Shown here in pieces: positions 51,551 through 62,944 of a stretch of 64,000 bases of DNA. The notes under the pieces were generated by a model. That model had not been told where the DNA came from, searched no databases, and was given only the letters and a program-made list of their open reading frames with translations. Source of the DNA: Serinus canaria (Eukaryota; Chordata; Aves; Passeriformes; Fringillidae); contig NC_066316.1 of NCBI RefSeq assembly GCF_022539315.1, forward strand, positions 100,062,179-100,126,178, read 5' to 3'. Position 1 is the stretch's first letter; each line of letters starts with the position of its first letter. The translations under genes and the position numbers were made by a program.

Positions 51551-52077
51551 ACCCGCACTGGAGCGGTCAGTTCCTGAAAGACTGCACACCATGAAAAGAA
51601 AACACACTGGAGCAGTTCCCAAAGAACTGAATCCCATGGGAAGGACTCATATTGGAGAAAGCCATGAAGGACTGTCTCAAATGGGTGAGACTCCATGTTG
51701 GAACAGAGGAAGAACATGAGAAGAAAGGAGCAGCAAAAACATGTGATGAACTGACTGCCATGACCACAAAGTGTCCCTACTGCTGCTTGGAGGAAGGAGG
51801 TAGAAAAGTCTAAAGGGAAGTTGAGCCTATGAAGAAGGAAGGGGTGAGGTGCAATTTTAAAACATTTGTCTCTATTTATCCATAACCTATTCTGTTTGAT
51901 TGGTAAGAAATTGATATCCCCAAGTTGATTTTGTTTTGCCTATGGTAATTGCTAAGTGCTCTCCCTGTGCTTATCTTGACCCACAAATATTTCACCATTT
52001 TTCTCCTCTGTCCTGTTAAGGAGGGTATGTGTTAGTGGGTTGGTGGACACCTGGAGACCAGTGAAGGTCAATCCACA
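51551..52077 (+). mobile_element. Long avian ERV LTR, right part
   Basis: The host LTR continues with cactggagcggtcagttcct, gaaagactgcacaccatg, repeated 'ttggagaa / ttggaacag' modules, and acatgtgatgaactgactgc. The terminal stretch is gaggtagaaaagtc...ggtaattgctaagtgctctcc, ending near ggtcaatccaca at 52077. Together with the left part and without the insert it spans about 1.02 kb, long for an LTR. I found no matching target duplication around 50714-50719 and 52078-52083. Confidence 0.78.
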
Positions 52078-53463
52078 ATCCTCTCTCTCTGCATCTTCTG
52101 TCTTATACTGAAGATTAAAGACGTTCTTTTCCTCTCATCTGATAATCCTCAGCCCCATAAAAAGGGACACATAAAACAGAATAAAGGTGTGAAGTTCTTA
52201 GAAGTTTTAGCTGCTTCTTTAAAAAGGAAGAATCAGAGATTTTACCAAATCAAATGCCTCCTTCTAGGACACATCTCTCATCTTGTATTTTCAGATGATG
52301 TGAAGATCACAGCTGGTTCCTAGAGGCTATAATTTCCTTTCACTTGTTTTTTCAGTTTCAAAACTTAATTGCCTACAGAGCACAAGGCTGGGGGAGGGGG
52401 TGGGGAAGAGAAGGCTGCAGAAAAATGAGGGGACAAAAAACAAAAGGAGGAAAAGAAGAAAAAGAAAATTGACTTCGTTTAAATATCTTAAGAAATTAAT
52501 TCCAGGAAAAAAAATTTACAGGTTTGGTATTCTGAAAATAGCAAATATCATAATTAGCATCCCTAACTCATCTTCATCTTAATTCCAGTGTTTTCATAAA
52601 TTTTGAAAAACTCTGTAGTAATATGGATATATTATATTAAGACCAGTTTCTCACCTGGCCAGATATGACAGTTACTTTTGAGTCAGAAGTCAGCCAATAT
52701 GAAATGCACTCACAAGACAACCATTTGTCAGGGACCTGAGTGCCCTTCCAAAGCCTACTGGCCCTGCCCATCTCCCTGGGACTTTTATTGTTCTTCAATG
52801 AAAGGATAGGCTTGGACATAGCAAGCATATGCTGTAAGCTGGACTGTGCCCAGTCCTGCTCTCTGCTGTCCCAGCTGATCTTCCAAAATGGATCTTGGAT
52901 CAGTGCTATAGGTCACATTGTTTTCAGTCTCTGGACCTGCCTGATGGATGGCCCCAAGACATGGCTCATTTCCTTGCCCTCTGTGACTGCAGGTAGAACT
53001 TGTCACCATCACCATCCTGGTACAGCTCAGATTGTGCAGAGCTGTGCCCAGGACCCTGCCCTGCCTGTCACCCTTAGCTCCTTGAGCATCTCTGTCGTGG
53101 ACCAGTCATGCTCCTGCAGCTCCCTTTAAAGGAAGTTTGTTTCAATGCTTCTTTTTGAATCTTTTTCATGCATCTTATTCAAATCATGCCTGTAATATAG
53201 AATTATAATCCCCAAGTTATACTGAAATATCAATATAAAACTCAAGCATGTGAATTTATATGCTTCTACGGAACTGCTATGAAGGAAGAAGGGTGTAGGA
53301 AGACTTCTTCTGAAGGGTTTAGGAAGAAAAAGCCTCTAGAAGGCCTCAGGAAAATTTTCCTTTATACAGTGTTGAATAATTAAAATTTTAACTTTGAACA
53401 AAATCATTATCTCCTCAAGTCCACTTTGAAATTATTGCAACTTGATTTTTCAAAGAACTCAGG
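52078..53463. other. Unique sequence with a GC-rich block, unclassified
   Basis: The interval is AT-rich apart from about 52655-53130, which is clearly GC-richer and has a 129-codon plus-strand ORF (52740-53129). On the minus strand AATAAA occurs near 52790. I cannot place the block in a repeat or gene family; it could be an old retroelement piece or a retrocopy. Confidence 0.5.
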
Positions 53464-53608
53464 ACTACATAGAACATACTCATTTAGGTCAGAAAAGATC
53501 TTTTGAGATCATTAAGTTTAAACAGTAATCTAACACTGTTAAGTCCATCACTAAACCATATCCCTTACATCACATCCAAACACAAATCTTCACATCTGCA
53601 CTATTTTA
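53464..53608 (-). mobile_element. CR1 LINE 3' end fragment, minus strand
   Basis: Plus-strand reading gives acatagaacatactcattta, ggtcagaaaagatctttt, gagatcattaag, taacactgttaagtccatca and actaaaccatatccctta. These match the reverse complement of the last ~140 bases of a CR1 3' UTR. The terminal octamers are decayed. It is only a short, strongly 5'-truncated copy. Confidence 0.83.
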
Positions 53609-54097
53609 TAGTTTCAAAGTATGGTTCCTTTTAATATGAAGCTATGGATTCTTATCATGTCTACCTATCAGACTTTTAATCCATAGACTGTGTACTCCAA
53701 AAGGACACAAAAATGTAATAAAAGATAATTGAGCTACAAAGAAGTACTGGAGGATTTGCTTCTGAGGAAGTGGCTGCTTCCCAATGCCTTCTTGCTAGGG
53801 TTACTTAATTCTAGCCACACTTTCTGGGCTGAATAGATCATATTTTGGCCTGTAAAACTTTTAATCTCAGCAAAATAAATGGAGTGAATAATTGGTAATG
53901 TAACTTTAACATCTATTGCATATTTATCTGTCAGTGGAAAAAATGTAAAAAGAGAATCTTTAGCTGTTCTCTGACTGTTTGCATCGCACTATGTTAAAAA
54001 TTGCTGAAGAGTTAAAAAGGATCAGCTTTCAGCACCACAAAGCCCAAGGAAGATTTTACAGCAGTGTCTCAAGACATTACTTAAAAGCTGTTTAAGA
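53609..54097. other. AT-rich spacer, nothing seen
   Basis: Unique sequence between two CR1 copies of opposite orientation. No gene or repeat recognised. Confidence 0.6.
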
Positions 54098-55019
54098 TCT
54101 TAGTCAGGAACATGGACAGTGGGACTGAGGGCACTGAGACCACCAAGCTGTGTGGTGCAGTAACACAATGGAGGGAAGGGATGTCACCTGGAAAAACTGA
54201 AGAGTTGGGCTCGTGATAACCTCATGAATTAAACAAGGCCATGTGCAAAGTCCTGCACCTGGATTAGGGGAATTCCAAGCATTAATGCAGGCTGGGTGGA
54301 GAATAGATTGAGAGCAGCCCCTGAGGATAAGGAAATGGAATTATTGGTGGAAAAGAAATTCTACCTGAGCTGGGAGTGGGTACTCACAGCCCAGAAAGAC
54401 AGCCCAGTGTCTTTGGCTGTAGTAAAAGAAGCATGGACAGCAAGTTGAGAGAGGCAATTCTACCCCTCTTCTCTGGTGAGACCCCACCTGGAGTTCTGCA
54501 TCCAGGTCTGGGGCACCTGAACATAAGGAGGACACAGATCCATTGGGCCAAGTCCCAGGAAGAGCTTTGAGGAGGATCAAAGGGCTGGAGCATCACTGCT
54601 GTGGGGACAGGCTGAGAGAGTTGGGGCTGCTCAGCCTCGAGAAGAGAAGGTCTGGAGAAGGCCTTATGGCACCTTCCAGTAGCTAAAGGGAGTCTGGGAG
54701 AGAGCTGGAGAGGGATTTTTCACAAAACATTAGTAGTAGTGCAGCAAGAGGACAAGGGCTTATGGCATCAAATTGAAAGAGGAAAAGGTTTTGTTATATA
54801 TAAGGAAGAAGTTCTTTACACTCAGGGTAGTGAGGCACTGGATCCGCTTGCCCGTAGAAGCTGTGAATGCCCAATCCCTGGAAATGCTCAAGACAGGATT
54901 CAATGGGGCTTTGAGCAATTTGGTCTAGTGAGAAGTGTCCTTGCCAATGGCAGGGGGTTTGGAACTAGGGGAAATTTTAGGGGTTTTTCCCAACCAAAAC
55001 CATTCTATGATTCAGTGAT
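54098..55019 (+). mobile_element. CR1 LINE, end of ORF2 plus 3' UTR
   Basis: This starts at acatggacagtgggactgag, the palm region, and continues with caccaagctgtgtggtgcag, ggctgagagagttggggctg and gaccccacctggagttctgc. The 3' UTR includes gaggacaagggcttatggc and aggaagaagttctttacactc. It ends at cattctatgattcagtga. The motif C codons are not recoverable because the frame is disrupted just before them. Several in-frame stops make it inert. Confidence 0.92.
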
Positions 55020-55075
55020 CTACCACAGTATGATCTTGTCCTGACATGATTTTCTGTCCTCTGCCTTGAAAATTT

Positions 55076-55200
55076 CAAGGCCCAGCCAGATAAACCCCTG
55101 AGCAGCCTGGTCTAATCTCATAAATGAGCCTGCTTTAAGCAGGAGATTGAGCTGAAGACCTCCTGAGATATTTCCTAACCTAAATTATTATCTGATTTTA
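55076..55200 (+). mobile_element. Short CR1 LINE 3' end fragment, same strand
   Basis: A second CR1 tail follows about 55 bases after the previous CR1 ends. It carries ctgagcagcctggtctaatc, gagcctgctttaagcagg and gacctcctgagata...taacctaaattatt. Its final octamers read as a degraded ttattatctgatttta. The wording differs from the preceding copy, so it looks like a different CR1 subfamily rather than a duplication. Confidence 0.78.
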
Positions 55201-58200
55201 TAATACTAAAAAGAAGTCCAAACCACCATGAAAGAGCGATTAAAAAATCAAAGTAATTTTTCCAGTCCTGGAGAACTTTTGCCCACCTCTTCCTCTGTAA
55301 TGCAGTTACCTGAAATTATTTTTTTTTTTTTTACAATGCTGTGAGTACTGTCACATTTGTCACATTTAGTATTTTCTGGGCTGTGAGTGGGAGAGCCATG
55401 GAAACCAGACTTAAGTGCATTTTGAAGCAATTAACCTCTTAGAACATCTTGTACTGCTGATTTTTGTGGCAGTACTAAACAATTATAACCTTAAAACCCA
55501 CAAAACATGCAAGATGAATGATCCCCTTTAACATTCTAATGATATCTTCCCTTTGAATGTTATTTTCTTCCTGTCTCATGACCTAGTACCATTTTTAAAG
55601 CATTGTCTTTCTTGAAATTATGTAGGTATGTATTGATATTGCCTGTTCAATAACTGCAACAAATGACAATGAAGGAAAACATATTTACAGTTTTTGTTAT
55701 TAGATGTGTAATAATGAGGCATTGATTAATCAATTGCTTAATTTTAACTATTTAAAAGCAAAAACCTTCCTCTAGCTGAAGAATATAAAATAATATCACA
55801 CAGAAGAATAGGGTGTTTTTAATATCAGGTCATTAAAACTTTTGCAATTTTGCCTTTATTCATTTTATAAAACATTTTGAATGTTACCTGAACCTTGGCT
55901 TTACCTTTACTTTTACATCAGCAGAGATCATTGTAACCAACAATAAATAACCAGCCTTATTTATTCTCATCTGCTGAGAGGTCCTTCAGCTTCATTCCCT
56001 TTGCTCATCTGCTGCACTTACTGCACAGTACAGAATGTTAAGATCAACCTTTTCTCTCTGAGCCACCTGAACAGGACTGAGAGGAAGCACAAATCTATAG
56101 TATTTGTTAGTAGGTACAGCTGTTTTGTCCTTTTTTTTTTCTCCTCAGACATGAAGTCATCTCAACACTTACACTAGTCAACACAAAAATTTTTAGAGGA
56201 CAGAGAAAAATGTAAAATTAAACATAGGAAAGATTTTTTAAATTTATGCCTGTATTTACTATTCTTCAAAAAGTCAGTTTTCCCTTTTTCTCAGAGAAAA
56301 ATACAAGCAGCTTTCCTTTTCCAAAAGCAGTGTTTTCCCACTGCTGATTTTGTTCGTGCCCTAATTCCCTAGGCACACTTACTTTCACAATCTGACTTTT
56401 CATGTGTTGCTGAACCCCTGTATGTCTAAGATATGTATTCATGTTCCACCTACCATTTTTTTACCAGTTATCTACACTTGCAATAGTTTTTCAAACTCAT
56501 CTCTTTCCCTTAAGAGTAGCTTATTGAAGAGACAAGATCCTTAATGGTGATTTATGGTTCCTTTCCATAAGCTTAACAACAAATCTTTTGTGATCCCATT
56601 TCACAGATCTGTGTGCAGCCCTCATGACCTTGCTAATATTTTTTTTCTCCTCTCATATAGAGATTTTCTTTAACAGTAGCTATCACCACTATGAGTTCTA
56701 TTAAATTTGTTATGGAACTTAAATTAGGCAAAGAAATCCTGAAACTCTGTCACAGTCTTGACGACCCCTTTTCCTACCTATTCTCATTCCCTTTTCAGTT
56801 CATAACTATATTTTCTGTATATTCTCACAAGCCTACAGGAATGGGAAGCAGTTGCTTTTGCTGATCCATGGTCTGTTGACCATAATGCCACAGCCAGAAT
56901 ATGGGTGTCCTTCCAGTTAAAGCAGAGTTTTCCTCTCTTGTGAGGATTATGTGCAATGGGACATTCACAGGCAATGTGCCGTGCTCCATTTTTGATGCAG
57001 ATGGCCAGGGCTTCACAGAACCATGAATAAACCATGGTATGTGTGCTTGACAAATTCTGAAGTACGTATTCTATTTCTCTGCCTAGGACCGTTTTACTCT
57101 GTCTTAAAACAAAGAAAACTAAATCAAGAAGGAAACACAAAGAATATAGGCAAAAATGCAGCCACTGACAAAGAAACCATGCAGTCTGCCATATATAGGC
57201 TACAATACAGTTAATCCAGGAACACCAAACTACAAACCTGAAAGTAAGGAAACAAAGCAAAGTTGTGGAAAGTTGCCAGTGTGGCTGGACAGCTTGATGT
57301 GACCTCAGTGAGGTCAAGGATCAATTTTGCAACAGCAGCACTTCCTTGATGAGAAAATCTATTTACTGTTTGCATGTGCTTTCAGGTAGTAGAGATTACT
57401 GATGTCTTTTACCTTTTAGCTATCAAGCCACATGTAAGCAGTGCATGAGAAAAGGCAGGCCATAACTGCATTTGTCTTTGTAGTGGTGTAGTATTTGTTT
57501 TAGCGGGTTTTTTTCCCTGTATTCTGACGTATTTGCACTATTGGACTGTAGCAGTTAGAATTTCTTCCTTAAATTTCTCTGGAAGAAAGGAGTGTGGAAG
57601 ATTCAGGCACTGAAAGAAATTACAAGCAATTAAAAAAAAAAAAAAAAAGAATACAAAATTCCATAGGTTATTTCTGGAATTAGGTATACATTCCTTAGTT
57701 TACAAACATTGTGCTGTTTTAAAGTGAATTTTATGATGAAAATTTTTTACTTGATGTCTGAACTTTAAAGCTATAACAATTTTTCCCATGATTTGTATAG
57801 AAAATACAATTTATTTCTAATGGTAAATATTCATTTTTCTTACCCACAGAAGAATTTAATTCTCTTTTAGAACTTTACCACTAGTGAAACTTACATTAAC
57901 AATATATATATTTTAGTAGCAGAAGAAAACACGTTTTAGGATTTTTACAATCCTTTTTCAGACACATGAGTTTAAAGAGAATTTTGAACATGTCAAGAAC
58001 ATGATTTTCTTGTGGTTTGATACATATAAAGAGCACAAAAATGAAATATCTTGGTACATATACTAATGAAAATGACCATGCTTAAAGCTCATGTACATTG
58101 CTAAATTCCAGTATAAAATATCATATCTAACTTAATAAAGGCACTAAAAAATGCTTTCAAACCATGTCAAATATTGTTGGCAGAAAATTCTCACTATGAA

Positions 58201-60346
58201 CAACCTAGTCAAATTAACCCTACTGCAACCTCATGAGGTTGTATGAGGTGGTTGTTGTATAAGTAGTCAAAGAAAACCAGGTTAGAGGTTGTACTAACTT
58301 CTGAGTAACAAAAAATAATAAGCCTGTGAATTTTACAAATAATTTGCATTGAAATGAAACAGGTTATGGAGAAGCAAAATTCAGTAACTCTGTGTTGTTA
58401 GGAATTGAAAACAACAAGGATTTAATTTCAGTGTTTTTGTAGATATTATGTTCGTCTGCAGATACCAATTCTTTTCATGCATGGACAAGCATTTCATAAA
58501 ATTTACATAAAATTTGCATAAGAATGATTTAACAATAAAAAATAACATTCATTAATGAATTCCAGAGTATTTTCTCTACCACCCTCTGGGACCTACTCCT
58601 ACTTCTTTTTCCCCCTATGAGATCCAGCACAACATTAAAATAAAAAAACAAAAACAAACACACAAAGAAACCCCAAAACAAAATCCCCACACTGTTCTTA
58701 TGCTAGCACTTAATAATTCTTTAAAGTATTATATTCCAAGGAAACTCATGCAGGCTTTTGTGGCTTGTTCCATTAGAAAAAGAATATGAATCCCTGCCAT
58801 CTCTGAGATACAGATAATACAGAAGAAAAGTATATAGTATCCATATGCATTCTCTTCTCTATGTGTTTATACAGGCACAAACATTCACATAAATGAATTT
58901 ATTTATATTTGTCAATACAGATTAAAATTACTTAATTAGATTATGTAAAAATACAAATGCCAGTAACATTGCTGACAAATTTTAGAATATGAGACACCAA
59001 CCCTTCTGGCATTGCTCTTAGTGAACATTGAACATCAGAAGGAATTTTTAGTACCTTACTACAAAAGAATTTAAAATCTTTTGATATTTTTATAATACTT
59101 CAGAAATGGTGCATGCTAGGAGAGCAAGTAAAATATGGACTGTCCTATATTGCAACACCTTGATGAATTATTAATATTATTTAATTTTGAAAACTTGATT
59201 TCCAAAGTTCTGTTATGAAATATTACACTCACACTTAAGTAGCAATAAAGGATGTCTTTCAATGAGTTTTCTAAATTCTACTGACTTAATACTACAGCTG
59301 CTAAAGCATCTGCCCTGAAAAACTTATGAGTAATATCAGGAACTTTGTATCTAGACAAATTTTCCTATAAAGTCCTTTGAAAGAACTTGATATTAAAATA
59401 AGAAATCCAGCTAGGTGATTTTAATACAGCTCACAAATCCATGTACAGTTAAAGCCTGAATTCTGTCATTTGCTTTTTGTAATTTTGTAATGAGCAGTAG
59501 TTCCAAACTTGGCTTGTTATGTTCTTGCAAACACAAGTGCACAGAAGAAATATTTACAATTTACAGAATACAAAATATCAGATCACAGTCTGAAGAAAGT
59601 CTGGAGTTCATCTTCTGGACAGGTGGCTTTGGCTTATTATCTTGTCTCTCTTTCCAGGATATTTATGCACAGTTTCCCTAAGATTAAAAAAGATAAGATG
59701 CAAAAACTACAATGTACTTTCAAGGTGCAATGCTAATATCAAACTCTACTTTGATTATTTTCCAATATGCTATGTCAGCTGTCCTGAATAAAAAAGACCT
59801 TTTGCAACTGAATTAATTATAATTCTAGAAAATGTTCCTTAGTAGACAAACCAAGAAATTTGTTACTGTTATTCCAATTAGTTTAATAGGCAGAAATGGA
59901 AAAGTTCAACAGCATATTGCACATCATATTTTTGATATCATGCAAAAATATGTCCCATTAGATGCATAAAGTTATTTTACTGTGAAAATTTTTGAATCAG
60001 CACAAAACATATATAAATATGTCATAGGCAAAGTTATTTAAGATAATTTTTCACACTAGTATTCTCATGATAAATGTCTTCAGGGAGGTTCCTTCACTGG
60101 AGTTATTAGTTGTTAGAAAGGATCATTATGAAAAGTCTGAAGAAATTTCAGTATCAGTAGAAAATGTTCGTAAAAAAAGAAAAATGAAAGGTTAATATCA
60201 ACATTAGATTGCAATCTTCCACAAATACTACTCAGGATCTGCACTGAAGGCAAAGATTTTTATATCTAACATATGTGCTAATAAGTTAAATGTTTAAATA
60301 TTTTTTGGTTGTCATTTTTCAATTCATTTATTCCTTTTATTTTTTC
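55201..60346. other. Long AT-rich stretch, one notable ORF
   Basis: No gene or repeat is recognised. The longest non-repetitive ORF of the window, 177 codons on the minus strand (56784-57317), lies here and is treated in the findings. A 16-bp palindrome (CAACCTCATGAGGTTG) is at 58226-58241. Homopolymers include T at about 55319-55332 and A17 at 57632-57648. Confidence 0.5.
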
Positions 60347-60903
60347 TGTGGGTTTTTCATGGGATAGAATTAGTTTGCTTCATAGCTATGCTTTGGTTTT
60401 GTGCTGTAAAGTGTGTTGATAGCACAATGCTTACACAGAGCCAAGGCCTTTTCTGCTCATCCCACTGTCCTACCAGGTGAGAGTGCTGGATGTGCCCAAA
60501 AGGCTGGGAGGTGGCATGGTCAGGACACCTGACCCCCACTGGCCAAATGGACTCTCCATGCTGTATGGCACCATGCTCAGCACCAAAGATAGATGGGGGC
60601 TTGGCAGGGAGCGCACTGCTTGGGGGCTGGCTGAGAGTCAGTTACTGGATGGTGAGCAGTTATTGTCCTTTGCATTCCTTGTTTTAGGATTTATTTCTCT
60701 CCTTCTGCTATTTCCCTTTTGTTTACATTTTATTATTATTTTATTTAATTCCCCCCCCCCCCCAGCTATTAAACTCTTTATCTCAGCCCATGAGCTTCCT
60801 CACTTTTGCAATTCTGATTCTCTCCCCAATCCCACAGGGGAGGGGAGTGAGTGAGTGAACAGCTGTGTAGTTCTTAGTTGCTGACTATGATTAAACCATG
60901 ACA
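60347..60903 (+). mobile_element. Solo LTR, avian ERVL-like, no target duplication found
   Basis: A 557-bp element related to the LTR at 38590. It starts tgtgggtttttcatggg, with gaattagtttgcttcatagc, gtgtgttgatagcacaatgc, gcttacacagagccaaggcc, acacctgacccccactgg and a 13-base C run (60751-60763). It has ATTAAA at 60768-60773, then tttatctcagcccatgag, and ends gattaaaccatgaca. The flanks (TTTTC before, TGTAG after) do not match, so the target duplication is lost or was never shared. No internal retroviral sequence is present. ORFs of 65-125 codons inside are by-products. Confidence 0.88.
60768..60773 (+). terminator. Putative LTR polyadenylation signal (ATTAAA)
   Basis: ATTAAA just before the conserved tttatctcagccca stretch, the usual signal position in this LTR type. 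The related LTR at 38590 has lost it. Confidence 0.5.
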
Positions 60904-62860
60904 TGTAGTTATGCATTTTTTTATTTTTCATCTGACACATGAAAGAACAGTGTAACATTGCTATTCTCCATTTTATTAAGAAATAAATGAGAGAGGAGAC
61001 AGAAAACTTATGCAATAAAATATAACAAAAAAGAGCTAAAATAGGAAATGGAATTAACATAATATATCAAAAATTTCAACATTTATTTAAAATTATGAAA
61101 TATGTGCCCAAATTTCTAAAAATGTTACTGAAACTTCTCTAGTATATTTCTGGCACCAAGATGACTTTTATCAATAGAGTGGCAGGCAGTTTTCTTTGTA
61201 TCTTCACCTACTCCATAACAATTAAGAAAGATAGAATGGACATAATCATGTCATAAGAGTATTGTTGATGGTGACCAAAGTACAAAAATGTCAGTAGCTG
61301 AGAGATGGAAGGGAAAAGATAGGTGACATAAAGCAAAAAGTCTAGGGAGATCTTACTTTAAAGTCCTGGTAACTATCTCCAGTATATATTTCAGAGCAGA
61401 GCAGTTGCTAACCACACCTGAGGGATGTCGAAATATTACAAAATTATCTGTAGAAAGTACTTGTGAAAAAATAGCCCTTTGAATCCTTTTTAACTTGCAT
61501 CCAAATACTGCTGGAGTCACTAGAGCTGTGTAACTTGCCACTGATTCATGCTGTCTAACCACTCAGGTGTGCACTTCTGCAATCACAATTATTTATGTGC
61601 ATCTGTGTTGTATAGGTCCTGTGTTATATCTGGAACTAGTAATGAAGTTGTAAGTGATTTCTCAAAATCAATGTGAAATAGAGGCTCACTTGTCCTCTGA
61701 GGTGTGAGTTAACTATTTAATCTAAAGGACTGAATAAAACTAAAGATTAAAAAACAGAGTAAGTGAAAAATATGCAATATGTTGAAAGTGAAGACCATTG
61801 TATATTAATTGAAAATCTCTTGAGCTTCTCATTATCATTTTACAATTGTGCAAAAGCAAATAAATTCTTATTCCCATAGATTATTAAACAACATTTATTT
61901 TGGGTTTTGCTTTTTTTTTTTTTTTAAAAAAAATATTTCAGCAGATGTAACTTCTGCATGTAAGTGACTGTGAACATAGATTGCTATCAGTTTCAGAAAA
62001 AACAGCCTGCAGCATAGAGTTCTTTGTTAGAGACAAGTAAATCCCCTGATTAAATCCATAGCCTAAGGTTAAGACAAGCAGTTTGCCTTCATAGTAGGAT
62101 TCTTCTGTGATCTATTCCTATTTGTTTAGCTCCTGTTTATAACTCTTCCCAATCAGCAAAATGTGGACAGCAGTTTTTCACAGGGGTGATTGCATCTACT
62201 CAATTTATACAGAACCAGAAACTGTCCTGCTGTATTCTGAGTAACTGCCCTGGGTTTCTATACTAGACAAGCCAGAGATCAACACACTTCTAGGTAGATA
62301 TTTCTATTTTAAAATTTACCACAATTCTTTATAAAAAAATGGGCCAAAAATTGTTACAAAATGTTTAAGGTGAAAGAGTGCCTTCCGGCAAGGTGTTAAG
62401 GAAGCAACTGCTATCAAATTTGTGAGAGGCTTAGACACCATGATCCAGGGAATTATGTAAACACAGATAGGTCAGAGTCAAGGTATTTTTGAAATTCAGG
62501 GATTATGAAGGAAACAGACAACATTATCTTACTGGAATCCAAATGAAAACATTGAGAAAAAATTTCATTAAGTTAGTTCAAAGAACTAGGGATGTGGGGA
62601 GACTAATGAGCATGTTCAGAAAGATATATGGACTTCAATTTAAATAAAGTAGCACAAATTAGATTTTCAAATTGAGAATGTTGATTCTAAAGCTACTTTT
62701 ATTTTTTTAAAGAGAAACTAATAGTAAACAGGAGACTAACTAATAGCAACAGGAGAACATATATCTGGAAACAAATTTTCTGGACTCAGTAATTTTATGA
62801 AATAAACAATTGATTTTTGTTAGAAAATCAATATTTAATATTTTAATATTATTTTATTTA
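60904..62860. other. AT-rich unique sequence, no gene seen
   Basis: Nothing recognised apart from a T15-A8 homopolymer junction at 61911-61933. ORFs stay below 90 codons. Confidence 0.6.
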
Positions 62861-62944
62861 TTTAATGTTATTTAATATTATTTAATATTATTTAATATTA
62901 TTTAATATTATTTTTATTTTATTTAATATTTTAATATTATTTTT
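62861..62944. repeat. AT-only minisatellite, 10-bp unit
   Basis: Five consecutive copies of TTTAATATTA (the first with one G) span 62861-62910. They are flanked by irregular TTTAATATT-type sequence from about 62830 to 62944. Only A and T are present apart from the single G. Such sequence melts easily and is prone to slippage. Confidence 0.93.

Noticed and set aside
50720..52077. A full provirus between two LTRs at 51 kb
   Set aside because: The two LTRs are of different types and strands, and one interrupts the other. No gag, pol or env remnant lies between them.
57632..57648. A17 run as the tail of a processed pseudogene
   Set aside because: The upstream sequence shows no coding or repeat similarity I can recognise, and no flanking target duplication is evident.
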